Shown: positions 45,219-56,539, counted from the first letter of the stretch. The stretch is DNA of 64,000 bases from Dipteris shenzhenensis (GCA_047967505.1 CM106541.1); one strand, 5' to 3'. The notes: generated from the sequence alone by a model not told the origin. A program made the numbers and translations.

Positions 45219-45391
45219 CCGTTGTGCATTTATGTCACCGACTTGTTAGCTACAAGTGCGGTTGGTACACCGCCCAGGAATAATAGCTAGATGATAGCTA
45301 TCCTTATCTACTCTAGTTTGTGGCTCAGTTAGTATGCCGCCTTAGTTAGCTGAGTTTGGTTTGAGACCCACATATAGGGTTCTTCTATTTT
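45179..45391 (+). repeat. Truncated 3' LTR, copia family 1 second copy
   Basis: Starts TGTTAAGATATCG (G to A) and matches the family LTR for about 213 bases up to GGTTCTTCTATTT, then switches to the neighbouring element. Confidence 0.9.
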
Positions 45392-45495
45392 TGGTGGGTG
45401 TAGAACCACCCTAATCTTCTTTTTCATTCATTTATATATGTGTTTGAGTATTGTACATAACCGGGGTAAAGGCACAGTGACCTTTAACCCCCACA
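45391..45495 (-). repeat. Truncated 3' LTR, copia family 3
   Basis: Matches 50965-51070 with only a few substitutions (GGTGGGTGTAGAACC versus GGTGGGTGCAGAACC). The end carrying TGAGAGTGC in the partner is missing. Confidence 0.9.
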
Positions 45496-45548
45496 ACCTC
45501 CCACTTAAAGGATAATGTGTCTTTAAGGGAGAACAACCAGTGAGCATA

Positions 45549-48529
45549 CTATCCAATGCCCATCAATACATGACAATACTCAAACCGCTGACTAGGTAGA
45601 CTCTTTGTCAGCATATCTATAGGGTTATCATCTATATGAAACCTTGACAAGCTCTATGCGCTTGTCCTCAAGTACCTCCCTGATGAAATGGTACCTGACC
45701 TTAATGTGTTTGGTCTTTGCATGAAAGACCGGATTCTATGCTAGCTGAATAGCACTTATGGAATCAGTATGCAATGTCAGTACACCTGTATGAATCCCCA
45801 AATCTCCCACTAACCGATCAAGCCATATAGCCTCCTTGCAACCCTCTGTGGCTGCAACATACTCAGCCTCAGTGGTAGACAAAGCAATGCACTTCTGTGC
45901 GCAAGACATCCATGACACTACACCACCTGCAGAGGTGAACACATAACCAGAAGTGGATCTCCTACTATCCACATGCCCTGCATAGTTTGAATCTGTGTAC
46001 CCAAGTACACGCATGTCTCCTTTACCAAAGCAGATGCACATCTCCTTGGTACGCTTCATGTACCTCATGATGCACTTAAGTGCCTCCCAATGCCTCTTTC
46101 TTGGATTAGCCATATACCGGCTAACAACTCCCACTGCAAATGCAATGTCTGGTCTAGTAGCTATCATAGCATACATAGGAATCCCAACTGCTGATGCATA
46201 AGGGAGATTGGCCATCATGGCCCTTTCCTCATTTGATTTGGGACTATCTGTATGACTTAGTTTCACATATGGAGGCAATGGAGTACTCACTACCTTCCCC
46301 TCCTCCATATTGAAATGCTACAATACTTTTGTAACATACTCCTTCTGTGAAAGCCAAAGGAGTTTCCTACTCCGATCACGCGTGATGCACATACCAAGAA
46401 TATGACCTGCAAGTCCCAAATCCTTCATATCAAAGGCCTCATGCAACTTGGCCTTTAATGCATCTAGCTCATAAGTATTCTTGCTAGCTAATAGCATATC
46501 ATCCACATATAGTGCCAGGATTATCAGGCTATTATCCTTAGCCCTTTTAGTGTAGAGGCAGTGATTAATTTCACTCCTTCTAAAACCCTGGGACCGAATG
46601 AAAGCATCGAACTTCTGATACCATTCTCTAGGCACTTGCTTAAGACCATAGAGACTCTTCTTCAGCTTGCAAACTAAATGTTCCTTGCCCTTTTCTTCAA
46701 AGCCTTTCGGCTGCACCATGTAAATTTCCTCATGCAAATCCCCATGCAAGAAAGCTGTCTTGACATCCATTTGCATAAGCTCCATATCCTCTGCTACCAC
46801 TAGTCCAAGCATGCATCTAAGTGTGGTCATCTTCACAACCAGAGAGAATATCTCATCAAAGTCCACACCCTTCTCTTGCTTGAACCCTTTAGCGACCAAA
46901 TGGGCCTTGTACCTAGGCACATCATCACCTGTGACCTTACTCTTGTAGACCCATTTACATGGCAATGCTTTATTTCCATGTGGCAAAGAAGCCAAGTCCC
47001 AAGATAAGTGAACTCATCTCTGATTGCATAGCATACTCCCACTTGCATTGATCCTCATGCATCATAGCCTCTCTGTAGGAAGAAGGCTCCCTGCAATCAG
47101 TAAGCATCACATAGTCTACCCCTGGAACAAACCTATCAGGTGGTGTAGACACTCTAGATGATCTTCTCAAGGGCATTTCAGCTTGTTGTCCCACCTGCAT
47201 ATCAGCCACATTTGGCTCATCATTTCCACCAATAGATGATCCATCATCTACTCTTGATTGTATACCTGTGGGAGTACTTGGTGGTACCATTTCTTGCACA
47301 TTTGGTGCATGGACAGCTTGCTATCTATCAACATATGCAGGTGGATTCACATCCTAAAAAGTGATTCTCCTCATTTCAACATCCCTCATGGGTGCCTTAT
47401 GCATCTTCTTCTCATTGAAGACTACATCATGGCTGCGTATGATCTTTTTTGCTTCTGGATCCCAGAGACGATAGCCCATCTCTCCACTTTCACCATAACC
47501 CAAAAAGATGCATTTCCTAGACTAAGGATCTAGCTTCTTTCAAAGCTCTTTTGGCACATGTGCATATGCCTCACACCCAAATATACACAAATGAGAGTAA
47601 GAGGGCTTCTTGCCACTCCATGCCTCTTCAGGAATACCACCATCCAAACTCTTACTATGTGATCTATTGATCACATGCACTACAGTCTTCATTGCCTCAG
47701 CCCAAAAACCACCAAAAAGACTTGCATTGAAAAGCATGCATTGTAACCTTTCTTGAATGGTATGGTTCATCTTTTCTGCAATTGGATTTTGCTCTGGAGT
47801 ACGAGGGGGTGTGAGCACCCTCTTAATCCCACGTGTATCACAGAAATGTTGAAAGTGTTGAAAGTCATGAGAGAGATACTCTCCACCATTGTCAGTCTAT
47901 AGGCATTTAAGCATTCTACCTAACTAATTCTCAACCAAGGCCAGCCATTTCTAAAATACCTAGAACACATCACTCTTCTAAGCTAGCATAAGCCCACACT
48001 TTCCTAGTTGCATCATCAATGAATGTCACATAGTATTCAGCCCCGCCTAATGACCGTGTAGGCATGGGACCACATACATCTGAATGCACCAAATCAAACT
48101 TTTCAATGTGCCCCAACCTGCAATGACACAAACAAGTGCTTAGCTGCTCGGTTATTGCAATAACATGATCAAATACCCCTGATACATGTAAGGGATACAA
48201 AGTCCCACACTTGGCACCCCTGGCCAAAAGCATAGAGCCCTTCTGAATTTTCCAACTCTGAAAGCCAAAAGTGGTGTGAAAACTAGCATCATCTAGCTGA
48301 CCCACTCAAATAAGACTCTTGGTCAACTTAGGCACATGTCTCACATGTTTCAAAATAAATGCAGACCCATTTGCAAAAGAAAACTTTATGTCACCTACTC
48401 CCACTATGTCACATGCATAGTCATTTCCAAGATGCACACAACCTGTCTTTCCACTATCATAAGTGGAAAACCATTCCTTATGGGGAGTAACATGGAATGA
48501 AGCACCATAATCCAAAATCCAATCCTGGG
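45549..48529 (-). pseudogene. pol (protease to RNase H), copia family 3
   Basis: The protease site reads WILDYGASFHVTP: the Ser of DSG is replaced by Tyr (Asp kept). Integrase shows CHCRLGHIEKFDLVHSDVCGP, YVTFIDDATRKVW, DNGGEYLSHDF and TPEQNP.AE. After a frameshift near 46990, RT gives KWVYKSKVTGD, MDVKTAFLHGDLHEEIYMVQP, LYGLKQVPREW and YVDDMLLAS. RNase H gives YTDSNYAGHVDSRRSTSGY and ALSTTEAEYVAA, then a TAG at 45736, and its end is found in another frame (DMLTKSLPS) with the stop at 45549. Several stops (for example 46317 and 48305) make it inactive. Confidence 0.92.
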
Positions 48530-48530
48530 A

Positions 48531-49470
48531 TTATGCATCATCTGAAGTGGTAAGCAACTCTGCAGATAAACTAGACATGAAGAGAACATCATTGTCACTA
48601 TCATGTGTGACTGCATTGATCTCCTCGATCTTCACTTTTCCTTTGTCCTCCCTTGGACTCTCTTCCTTTTTATTTGCACCCCAATTTGCATTCTTTTTCT
48701 TATCCTTTTGCTCTCTTTTCAACTTGTAGCAATCCTTTTTCATATGGCCCTTCTTGCCACAGTGGTAACACTCACTGTTCCATGCCCTGGATTTGCTATG
48801 AGACTTCCCTCTTTCTTGGGACTTCCCCCTGAACTGTGATCTACCCCTTTGCACATTTGAGGCTGCATCCTACTTGTTGCCATCCATAGACTTCCGTCTA
48901 ATCTCCTCGGCCAACAAGCTACCCACAACATCATCAAATTTTAGTACTCCACCAAGTGCAAAGTTACTAACAACTGTACGGAAGGTATCCGATGAGGATG
49001 GCAATGAACATAAGAGAAATTTGCCTTTGTCTCCGCATCAAAATTCATCTTCTGAGCCTGAAGCTAGCTGAAAATAATATTGAATTCATTCAAGTGAGAA
49101 GCAATGGAGACCCCTTCCTTCATCTGTAGCTCAAACAACCTCTTCATGAGGTAAACTTTATTAGAGGCAGTTTCCTTCTCATAAGTGGCACACAGTTTCT
49201 TCCACAAATCTTCCATAGTCTGCTCATTTACTATTGTGAAATAAACTGACTCTGCAAGATGAAGTCTAATAGTAGACTTTGCTAATGCATCCAACTCATT
49301 CCAATCATCCTCAGACATATTTGTAGGCTTAGCTTCAATCCCTGCCAAGGGTTTAATCTACTTCTTTTGAATAAGTACATCCCTTATCTGTTCTTTCCAC
49401 AAAGAGAAGTTTTCCCATCAAACTTTTTAATGTTGAAAAACTCCTTTTCAGACATGGAAGAGGATGTCAT
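48531..49470 (-). pseudogene. gag, copia family 3
   Basis: Starts at ATG 49470 (MTSSSMSEKEFF), with KFDGK soon after. Frame breaks follow, then DWNELDALAKSTIRLHLAES and LWKKLCATYEKE, the UBN2-type gag core. A basic Gln/Arg/Ser stretch precedes the zinc knuckle CYHCGKKGHMKKDC at 48770-48729, followed by a Lys/Glu-rich linker and a TAA at about 48537. Confidence 0.9.
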
Positions 49471-50884
49471 GATGCAAATAAAGCAAAATCCCAAATGCTA
49501 GTGCCTACAAGAGAGAATCACACCAAATACTAGGTGCACCCAAATGTGTATGCCACAATAGACTAAAATATCACCAAAACTAAAGCTGAAAGCATCAAAA
49601 GATGTAGCTGACTCATGTGCATGTACTATGCATCCGTAAGAGCAAATCTGGCCCAAAAGAAAATGCCAACTGCATGGCAATCCAAAATGCCAATAGGTGC
49701 CAAATGGCTCAAGCATAAACACTGTCCATGGACATATGCATCAATAATATCTCATCCAAGAGATCATAACACTATCAGTGCATCACTTACAATGTATCAA
49801 AGCTGTCCTTCAGCATAAAATAGCATCCATGTGCAAACCGTCCATAAAAATAGCATCCCATAAGGCGATCTGGGCCTATCAGTGCATCCGTTAAGGATTG
49901 CAATGCATCCAAATGGCCTATAAATCATCCTCTGCAACCCAATGCACACCACGAATGAGCACACATGGCTCAAACTACAACTAGAGTGATCTACATAAGG
50001 TATGCTCAAGAAATCATGGTCCCACGAAAAAGACTGCTACTAAAAATAGAACCTGAGATGCCTCAAAACATGGGTGCCATTGCATAATCAAACTCAGCAA
50101 GAAAATGTGCAAATATCTCTCTTCTGCCGGAACTCCAAAATCCCAATTGATGAGTGAGAAATGGGAGTCAACACTTATCCACTGCCATGTGGCATAAATC
50201 TAAGGTTTCAAAACCTTAGAATGAAAAATGCATAACAGAAAGACGAAATCGAATACACAGAGATCTATAACTCTGAAAATACTCCACCGAATCATGCAAG
50301 AACTGACAAACGAATGGTTTTGGGAACCGTGGTCTCAATCATTGGGTCCAACACACGGACTAAAAAACGTTTTTGGAAATAGAACTGTTTGTAAACTTCA
50401 CCAGAGTGTGAATGACGAGAAACTTAGAAGTTTTAAGACCTCTTGAGTCCACCAAAATTGATAGATTTGCAAATGGTTGCTCCAAACTTGAGTTCTAACA
50501 CCCGAGAAAAAAAACATAGGAACTAACACAGTGAGTCAGAAATCCAATGAAATGATCCCAGATTCAAGAATGAAGGTATTTCCAAGCTCCTAAAGTGAAT
50601 TGGACACCAAAAGCAATAATAGTTGCCTCTACAAGTCAATACAAAGTCTCTATCATTGAACAGAATAGGGAAAAGCTCAAAAAACGACTTTTTCTTTGAA
50701 AACATTTAACAGGCTCTCAAAACCACTTCGCAAAACCAAAGTGACTTTTCCAAAGGTTCCTCCAAGGTCTCTGCACATTCAGATGCAAGTAAAGTCACCC
50801 ACAAAGCTTCCCACAGAGCTTCTCCTTCCTCCCACAAAGCTGTTGAGCTTCCAAGCATTCACATACGCTCAGCTAGATCACCCG
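49471..50884 (-). other. Long 5' leader of copia family 3
   Basis: About 1.4 kb between primer site and gag with no long frame. It contains many ATGCATCC/TGCATCAC-type short repeats at 49560-49960. It is unusually long for a copia leader, and an unrelated insertion cannot be excluded. Confidence 0.5.
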
Positions 50885-50897
50885 GGCTCTGATACCA
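50885..50897 (-). promoter_or_regulatory. Primer-binding site, copia family 3
   Basis: The reverse complement reads TGGTATCAGAGCC, two bases from the end of the 5' LTR; this sets the orientation. Confidence 0.9.
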
Positions 50898-50899
50898 GT

Positions 50900-51070
50900 T
50901 GAGAGTGCTTTCAACGGAAGCAAGAATGGAAGAGGGAGAGAGAGAGATAGAGAGCCACACAAGTTTTGGTGGGTGCAGAACCACCCTAATCTTCTTTTTC
51001 ATTCATTTATATATGTGTTTGAGTATTGTACATAACTGTGGTAAAGGCACAGTGACCTTTAACCCCCACA
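50900..51070 (-). repeat. 5' LTR, copia family 3
   Basis: 171 bp, TGTGGGGGTTAAAGG...GCACTCTCA in element orientation. It includes a GA-rich stretch at 50930-50950. Confidence 0.88.
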
Positions 51071-52394
51071 TATATGATGGGCATGATAACTTGCACACTG
51101 ATCAAAAAAGGTTGTATTGATGAACTTATAAAGTATCATGGCCATCAGGTATGTGCGCATTCGAATAACACACCTCAAAGCTTGTTTTTTTGCAGTCGTG
51201 CATGACACTTAGTGAAAAAAGGAGTTTGTGCCACATTTGACCATCTAAGGCATATTTGATGGGCATGATACTTTGAAAGACCTCAAAATATTTTGTATTG
51301 ACATGAATGCAAAGTATCATGTCTATCCAGTATGTTTGCGTTCGAATAACACACCTTAAACTCTATTTTTTTGCGGTTGTGCATAACACTTGATGAAAAA
51401 GGTGGTTTGTGATAACTTTCACCATCCAAAGCATATCCAATGGGCATGATACTTTGCACACAACTCAAAATAGGTTATATTGATGCACTTTCAAAGTATT
51501 ATGCCCATCAGGTATGAGAGCATTTGAATAACGCACCTCAAATACTATTCTTTGGCAGTTGTGCATAACATTTGGTGAAAAACGGGATTTGTGGTGCATT
51601 TAACCATCCAATGCATATCTGATGGGCAATATATTTTGCAAGCACCTAAAAAGAGGTTTGATTTATTTTTTGATGGTTGTGCATAACACTTGGTGAAAAA
51701 CGGGGTTTGTGGTGACTTTGACAATCTAGAGCATATTTGATAGGAATGATACTTTGAAAACAACTCAAAAAAGGTTATATTATACATGTGCAAAGTATCA
51801 TGCCCATCGGGTATGTGCATGTGTGAATAACACACCTCAAAGCATGTTTTTTGGCAGTTGTGCATAACACAGTGCAAAATGAAGTTTGTGGCAAGTTTAA
51901 CCATCCAAAGCATATCCGATGGGCATGATACTTTGTACAAGACTCAACATATGTTGTGCTGACATAAGTGAAGATTGTCGTGCCCATCAAGTATGTGCGC
52001 GTACGAATAACACACCTCAAATAATATTTTTTGACAGTTGTGCATAACACTTGACGAGAAATGGGGTTTGTGGCGACTTTGACCACCCAAAGCATATACG
52101 ATAGGTATGATAATTTGTACATGCATTAACATAGGTTGGATTCACGTGTGTAGAGAGTATCATGCCCATCAATTATTGCACATTCGAATGACACACCTCA
52201 AATACTATTTGACGGTTGTGCATAACACTTGGTGAAAAATGGGATTGTGGAGACTTTGACCATAGAAAGCATATCCGATGCACATGATACTTTGTATGTG
52301 CTTTAACATATATTTGATTGATGCATGTGCAAAGTATCATGCCCATCGGTTATGTGCATGGTCAAATAACACACCTCAAATACTATTTTTTGGC
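51071..52394. repeat. Satellite 2, 180-bp monomers
   Basis: GTTGTGCATAACACTTGG recurs near 51200, 51380, 51560, 51680, 51860, 52040 and 52220: spacing 180 except one monomer shortened by about 60. Each full monomer carries CGAATAACACACCTCAAA and a large dyad, TGGGCATGATACTTTG...CAAAGTATCATGCCCA, separated by about 45 bases. Frames across it are accidental. The left end is occupied by copia family 3. Confidence 0.92.
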
Positions 52395-52545
52395 TTAAGG
52401 TTTAGGATATAGGGTATAGGGTATAGGGTTTAGGATTTAGGGTATAGGTTTTAGGATTTAAGTTATAGGAAGTAGTGTTTACAGTATAGGAATTTGGGTT
52501 TAGTCTATAGGGATCAAGGTTTAGGATTTAGAGTATGGGGTAGAG
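52395..52545. repeat. Degenerate telomere-like repeats
   Basis: Runs of TATAGGG, TTTAGGATT and GGTTTAGG, seven-base variants of the plant telomere unit TTTAGGG, directly follow satellite 2. Copies are too diverged for a functional telomere; an interstitial remnant is likeliest. Confidence 0.65.
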
Positions 52546-52855
52546 TTACAAATATTAGCCATGCTACCATTTTTAAGGTTTCAATTGGTTTAAGTAAAAC
52601 CAAACTTCATTCACAGGTTTTTAATAAGCTAGAATTTGAAAATTCTAACCCTATACATGACTTTAAATGGCTTATGCCGATCGATTTGAGTACTTGGAGG
52701 GCTAAATTTGGACCTTATATGATGAAGTTATGTTAATTTTTTGGCGAATTTATCAAATTTCAAGATTGAAATATTAGCCACACTAGTTTGGAGAAGCTCC
52801 TAAATTCGTCTTTGGGAAAATATTCACCCTTAAAAATTTTATCCTACGAGGGTAG
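52546..52855. other. Short unique-looking interval, no gene
   Basis: ATATTAGCCATGCTA near its start and ATATTAGCCACACTA near its end are similar short repeats. Nothing else is recognised. Confidence 0.4.
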
Positions 52856-53289
52856 GGAAAAAAGAAAATTAATGGAATGGAGGAGAGGAAAGGGGGGGCA
52901 GGGGGGAGAGGGGGGGAGGAAAGGGGGAGGGGGGGTGGAGAAAGGGGGGGGAGAGGAAAAGGGGAGAGAGGGGGGGGGAAGGGGGAAAGGGGAGGGGGAG
53001 GGGAAAAGGGGGGGAGGGGAGGGGAAAGGGGAAAAGGGAGGGGAGGGGAGGGGAAAGGGGGGAGAGGGGAAAAGGGGGGAGAGGGGGGGGGGGGGGAAGG
53101 AGGGAGGGAGGAAAGGGGGGGGGGGGAGGGGGAGGGAGGAAGGGGGGGGGGAGGGGGGAAAGGGGGGGAAGGGTGGGGGGGGGGGGGGGAGGGGGGGAGG
53201 GGGGCCAGGGGAAGAGGGGAGGGGGAAGGGGGGGGGAGAGAAGGGGAGGTGGGGGGAAGGGAAAAAGGAGGGGGGGAAGGGAAAGGAGG

Positions 53290-53356
<67 letters not shown>

Positions 53357-53370
53357 GAGGGAGTGGGAAG
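52856..53370. repeat. Polypurine block (G/A only, about 0.5 kb)
   Basis: Almost pure G and A on the plus strand with many runs of four to twelve G, ending in (GA)n at 53291-53352. Long frames on both strands (Gly/Arg/Glu or Pro/Ser/Leu) are artefacts of composition. G-quadruplex or triplex structure is possible. Confidence 0.9.
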
Positions 53371-53430
53371 TTTGAATTCCTTGAGGGCATTATATTGACT
53401 CTGATCTCTCCCATAATTCATTTTTGATCA

Positions 53431-53944
53431 CACCCTTCCTCTCTTTGTGTTCCCTCTCCCTCCTCTACTCTTCCGTTCCTCTCTCCCTCTTCCTTCTACT
53501 CTTCCCCTTCCTTCTACTCTCGCCCCCATCGTGGTCCCCTCTCTTCCTCCCTCTCCCTCTCCCTCACGTTGTGCTCTGTTGCCCCTCTTCCTTTTCCTCT
53601 CCTTTCTCCTCCCTTCTCTCCCTCTCTCTTCCCATTCTCCTCCCTTCTCTCCCTCTCTTCCCTTCTCCTCTCCTTCCTCTCTCCCTTGCTTCCCCACAAT
53701 TTTCTACTCTTCTCCCATGCCTCCCCACCCTCATTTCACTGCCGCAGCAGTGCAAGGGGCCACGGAAACCCAAATTAATAAATAAATATAAAATAATAAT
53801 GTATATATTTTTTGTTTTTGTTACTGCAGCAGCGCAACTCTCTCTCCTCTTATCTAATTAAATTTATTTTAAAAAAGTCATTTCTCCTCTCTCCTTTCCT
53901 CTTCCTGCTGTGGCACTGCAAGAGACCTCTCTTCCCCTTCCCCT

Positions 53945-53997
<53 letters not shown>

Positions 53998-54290
53998 CCT
54001 CCCTCTCTTCCCCTTCTCTTCTTTCCTTCCCCACAACAATGCAAACGGTTGCACAAGGGGGGGGGGAAGTTTTTTATTTTTTTTAGGCTGCCAATTTAGC
54101 GAGAGAGCTACCCTTCCCTCTCCCTCTCCTCCTCCCCCCCCCCTCTCTCTCTCTCTCTCTCTCCTTCCCTCGCTCTTCTGTTACCTTCATTCCTTCCTCG
54201 AGGCTTCCCCCTCTTCTTTCCTCTCTTTCCCTCTCCATTCCATGTCTCTCCCCCTTCCCTTCCCTTTTCCTTCTTTCCCTCTCTTTAGCC
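53431..54290. repeat. Polypyrimidine blocks (C/T-rich), interrupted
   Basis: CT-rich tracts at about 53431-53700, 53880-54020 (with a long (CT)n at 53950-53995) and 54100-54290 alternate with short mixed segments that each hold GC-rich GCAGCAGTGCA/CTGTGGCACTGCAA pieces. The strand asymmetry is opposite to the adjoining polypurine block. No gene. Confidence 0.85.
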
Positions 54291-54339
54291 CTTCATCAAG
54301 ATGCGTCATTTGAAGATGTGTGCTTCACTCAGTGCAAAC

Positions 54340-54790
54340 ACATCTTAAAAAACCTTTGTAACTATTGCAAGGTGTTTATAAAGTTCTTTGAGATTATACC
54401 AATGTTACTTTCTGAAAATTTGAAAGGTGTTTATTAACACCATTATTAAGTCTTGTCAATTTTAGAGTTCCAAAACTCTAAAAGGTGTTTATTAACACCG
54501 TTATTAAGTCTTGGAGATTTTAGAAGACTCAAATGGTACATTAATCTCATACATGGACCTTAACTATATAAATATAAATATAAAAGCCTTATGGGCATGC
54601 CCATGCCACGTGGATAGTAGTGTAGTGCACTGGTCCCACCATATGTATCAATGGCCTTTCATCGATGAACCAAGGACATGTACTTTCCATGCATGCATGT
54701 GTAGCATCGTGTGTGACTCCATATCTACCATATTTTAGAGTTTTTAAACTCTCAAAAGGTGTTTGTTAATATCGTTATGATATCTTGAAG
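54340..54790. repeat. Diverged ~58-bp repeats with GGTGTTTATTAACACC palindrome
   Basis: AAAGGTGTTTATTAACACCG/A followed by TTATTAAGTCTTG occurs at 54423 and 54481, with weaker copies near 54360 and 54755. GGTGTT and AACACC are inverted arms. Non-coding. Confidence 0.6.
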
Positions 54791-54800
54791 ATTTTAGAGA

Positions 54801-54880
54801 TACATACATGCATACATACATACATAGATGCATGCATGCATACATACATACATACATACATGCATGCATGCATACATATA
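54801..54880. repeat. (TACA)n/(TGCA)n microsatellite
   Basis: About 80 bases of TACATACA with interspersed TGCATGCA tetramers. Confidence 0.9.
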
Positions 54881-55079
54881 CTTTTTTCATACATTTAAAT
54901 TGCTTTTATTAATTTAAATGTAATTAAACTATTATTTTTATTAAATTATTAATTTAAATTGTTATTAAGTGCAACATCATAGAGAGATATTCTGAAATTT
55001 ATTACATAGAAATGACAGTGCCAAAAAGTAAACTTTTGATTCTAGAACAACATTTTCATAAAGTAAACTTTTCATTTCT

Positions 55080-56470
55080 AAAGGAGTTTTAGGATTAGTC
55101 CAAATGTAGACATATGAGTCCAAAATGAATGAAATAAGTGTTTTGAGCCTTTTGATTGGAAGGGAGGAGAATTTAAGCAATTTATTGTCTGTCTTGGAGG
55201 AGTTCTATGTGGTCTCTGATTCCAAAATTGGTCAAGACAAAACCATTGTGATTTGGTTAGGGTGGGATGCTGTACCTAAACGGTCTATGATGTTTTCTTC
55301 AGATGGACAAAAAATTATTAGATATTTAGGATGCCTTGTTGGATATGTTGTTAGTTTCAGTAGTGCATGTCCAAGATGCAGAGCAATTTTGTTGCATGGG
55401 ATAATTTCAAATCATCTTTTGTAGGCAAGGTAGTTTTTGCTAAACAACTACTGATGTCTATCTCAATGTATGTGATTTCTGCCTTTCCTTTAGCTGATAA
55501 TGTACTAAAAAAAATTGACAGGTATATTAGAAATTTTGTATGGATAGAGCAATGGCATGTCATAGATTGGAATTATATGGTGGCTAGTAGTAAAGAGGGT
55601 GGACTTGGGTTAGAAGGTATGGTCCATAAGTGCAGGAAAATGATTGCTAAATGGTTCCTTAAACTTCATTAATGTCAACCATAGGCAATAATTGCTAGGT
55701 ATTTGATTGAGTTGAATGGTCCTAGGGGGGTCAAATCTCCTTGGCAAGTCCAAATTCCTTAGTCTAAACTACTCAGCAAGACGATTGTCAAGTGGCATTT
55801 TATCTTTAAGGATGTCACTTGGTTGGGCTTGGACCAATTATTACAAGGGGATGCTTCAATTAGTATGACACTTTGGCTTTTAGAGTGGGCTCATAGAGTC
55901 CTATTTAAGCCAATGGTAATTGCTTCTTATCAGCTAAAGAGGATGTGTCCAAAATGATTGGTTAACTTTGGGTGCATATGGGACCTAGGCGATTGTAAAT
56001 GGTTTGGAGAGGATTTGATTGCCTGGCGGTATGGCTTGTCAAGTTCTCAAAGAATGATAAAGTAGATTATCTTAAGAAACATTACACATGAGTGGCCAAA
56101 TAATGTGGTCTATTTTGACAGAGGGGACTTAAGTGGATTTGTAAATGGTCTTGGCAAAGAGATCAGAAAATGCTCTTTAAATGGTAGCAATTTTGGGGGA
56201 TAAGGGCAAGGTGAATGAAGAGATATGGAAGGTGTGGCAAGTCATCATGGCATTAGTAATTATTTGCATATGGAGAAGGAGAAATTATTTTTGACTACAA
56301 TAAAGTCATAGGTAAAGTGGAATTTTCTTTGATACTGGCTCTCAATGTTGTTAAAATAGAGCATGCGGGTGTTGTAAGATCACTAGATACAAATCTTCAT
56401 TGTAACTGTCTCGTATGTGAATGATCTTTCTTTTTCCTTATATTAATATATAGAATGTATTTTTGCAAAA
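55080..56470 (+). mobile_element. LINE 3' fragment, plus strand
   Basis: The first segment (55125-55424) includes GREENLSNLLSVLEEF and IIRYLG, the region after the LINE palm. The second (55367-55672) gives W..FKSSFVGKVVFAKQLLM, YVISAFPL, IRNFVW and KEGGLGLEGM, matching the C-terminal thumb region of plant LINE ORF2. Further scraps (SPWQ, TWLGL) run to about 56160. A T-rich 3' UTR ends near TTTTTGCAAAAAACC. 5' truncated and full of stops. Confidence 0.75.
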
Positions 56471-56539
56471 AACCTCATATGATTCTGAAGGAGGGGAGGG
56501 ATCTAATTGATTGACTTTCCATTTTTATTCTATTGATAC

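Larger units (their letters stand above)
39974..45391 (+). mobile_element. Copia family 1, second copy (3' LTR truncated)
   Basis: 5' LTR 39974-40328 (355 bp), primer site TGGTATCAGAGCC at 40329-40341, gag-pol to about 45170, polypurine tract CGAGGGGGAG, and 3' LTR from 45179. The 3' LTR breaks off near 45391, about 140 bases short, where it meets the minus-strand element. It aligns along its whole length with the copy at 22509. It has eight in-frame stops relative to that copy, a lost gag start (ATA) and several frameshifts. Confidence 0.95.
45391..51070 (-). mobile_element. Copia family 3 element, minus strand, 3' LTR truncated
   Basis: In element order: 5' LTR 51070-50900 (171 bp), two spacer bases, primer site TGGTATCAGAGCC (50897-50885), a long leader, gag-pol 49470-45549, polypurine tract AAGTGGGAGGT, and a 3' LTR 45495-45391 lacking its last ~65 bases. 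Domain order is copia. The right edge enters the 180-bp satellite, so the element was inserted in that array. The left edge is fused to the truncated family 1 LTR. Confidence 0.93.

Noticed and set aside
52395-52545. True telomere
   Set aside because: Units are too degenerate and internal; called an interstitial telomere-like remnant instead.
52783-53427. Open frames of up to ~210 codons on both strands
   Set aside because: They lie in an almost pure G/A tract; the Gly/Arg/Glu and Pro/Ser/Leu products are artefacts of composition.
53424-54099. Leu/Ser/Pro-rich open frames
   Set aside because: Products of polypyrimidine tracts, present in several frames on both strands with no conserved motif.
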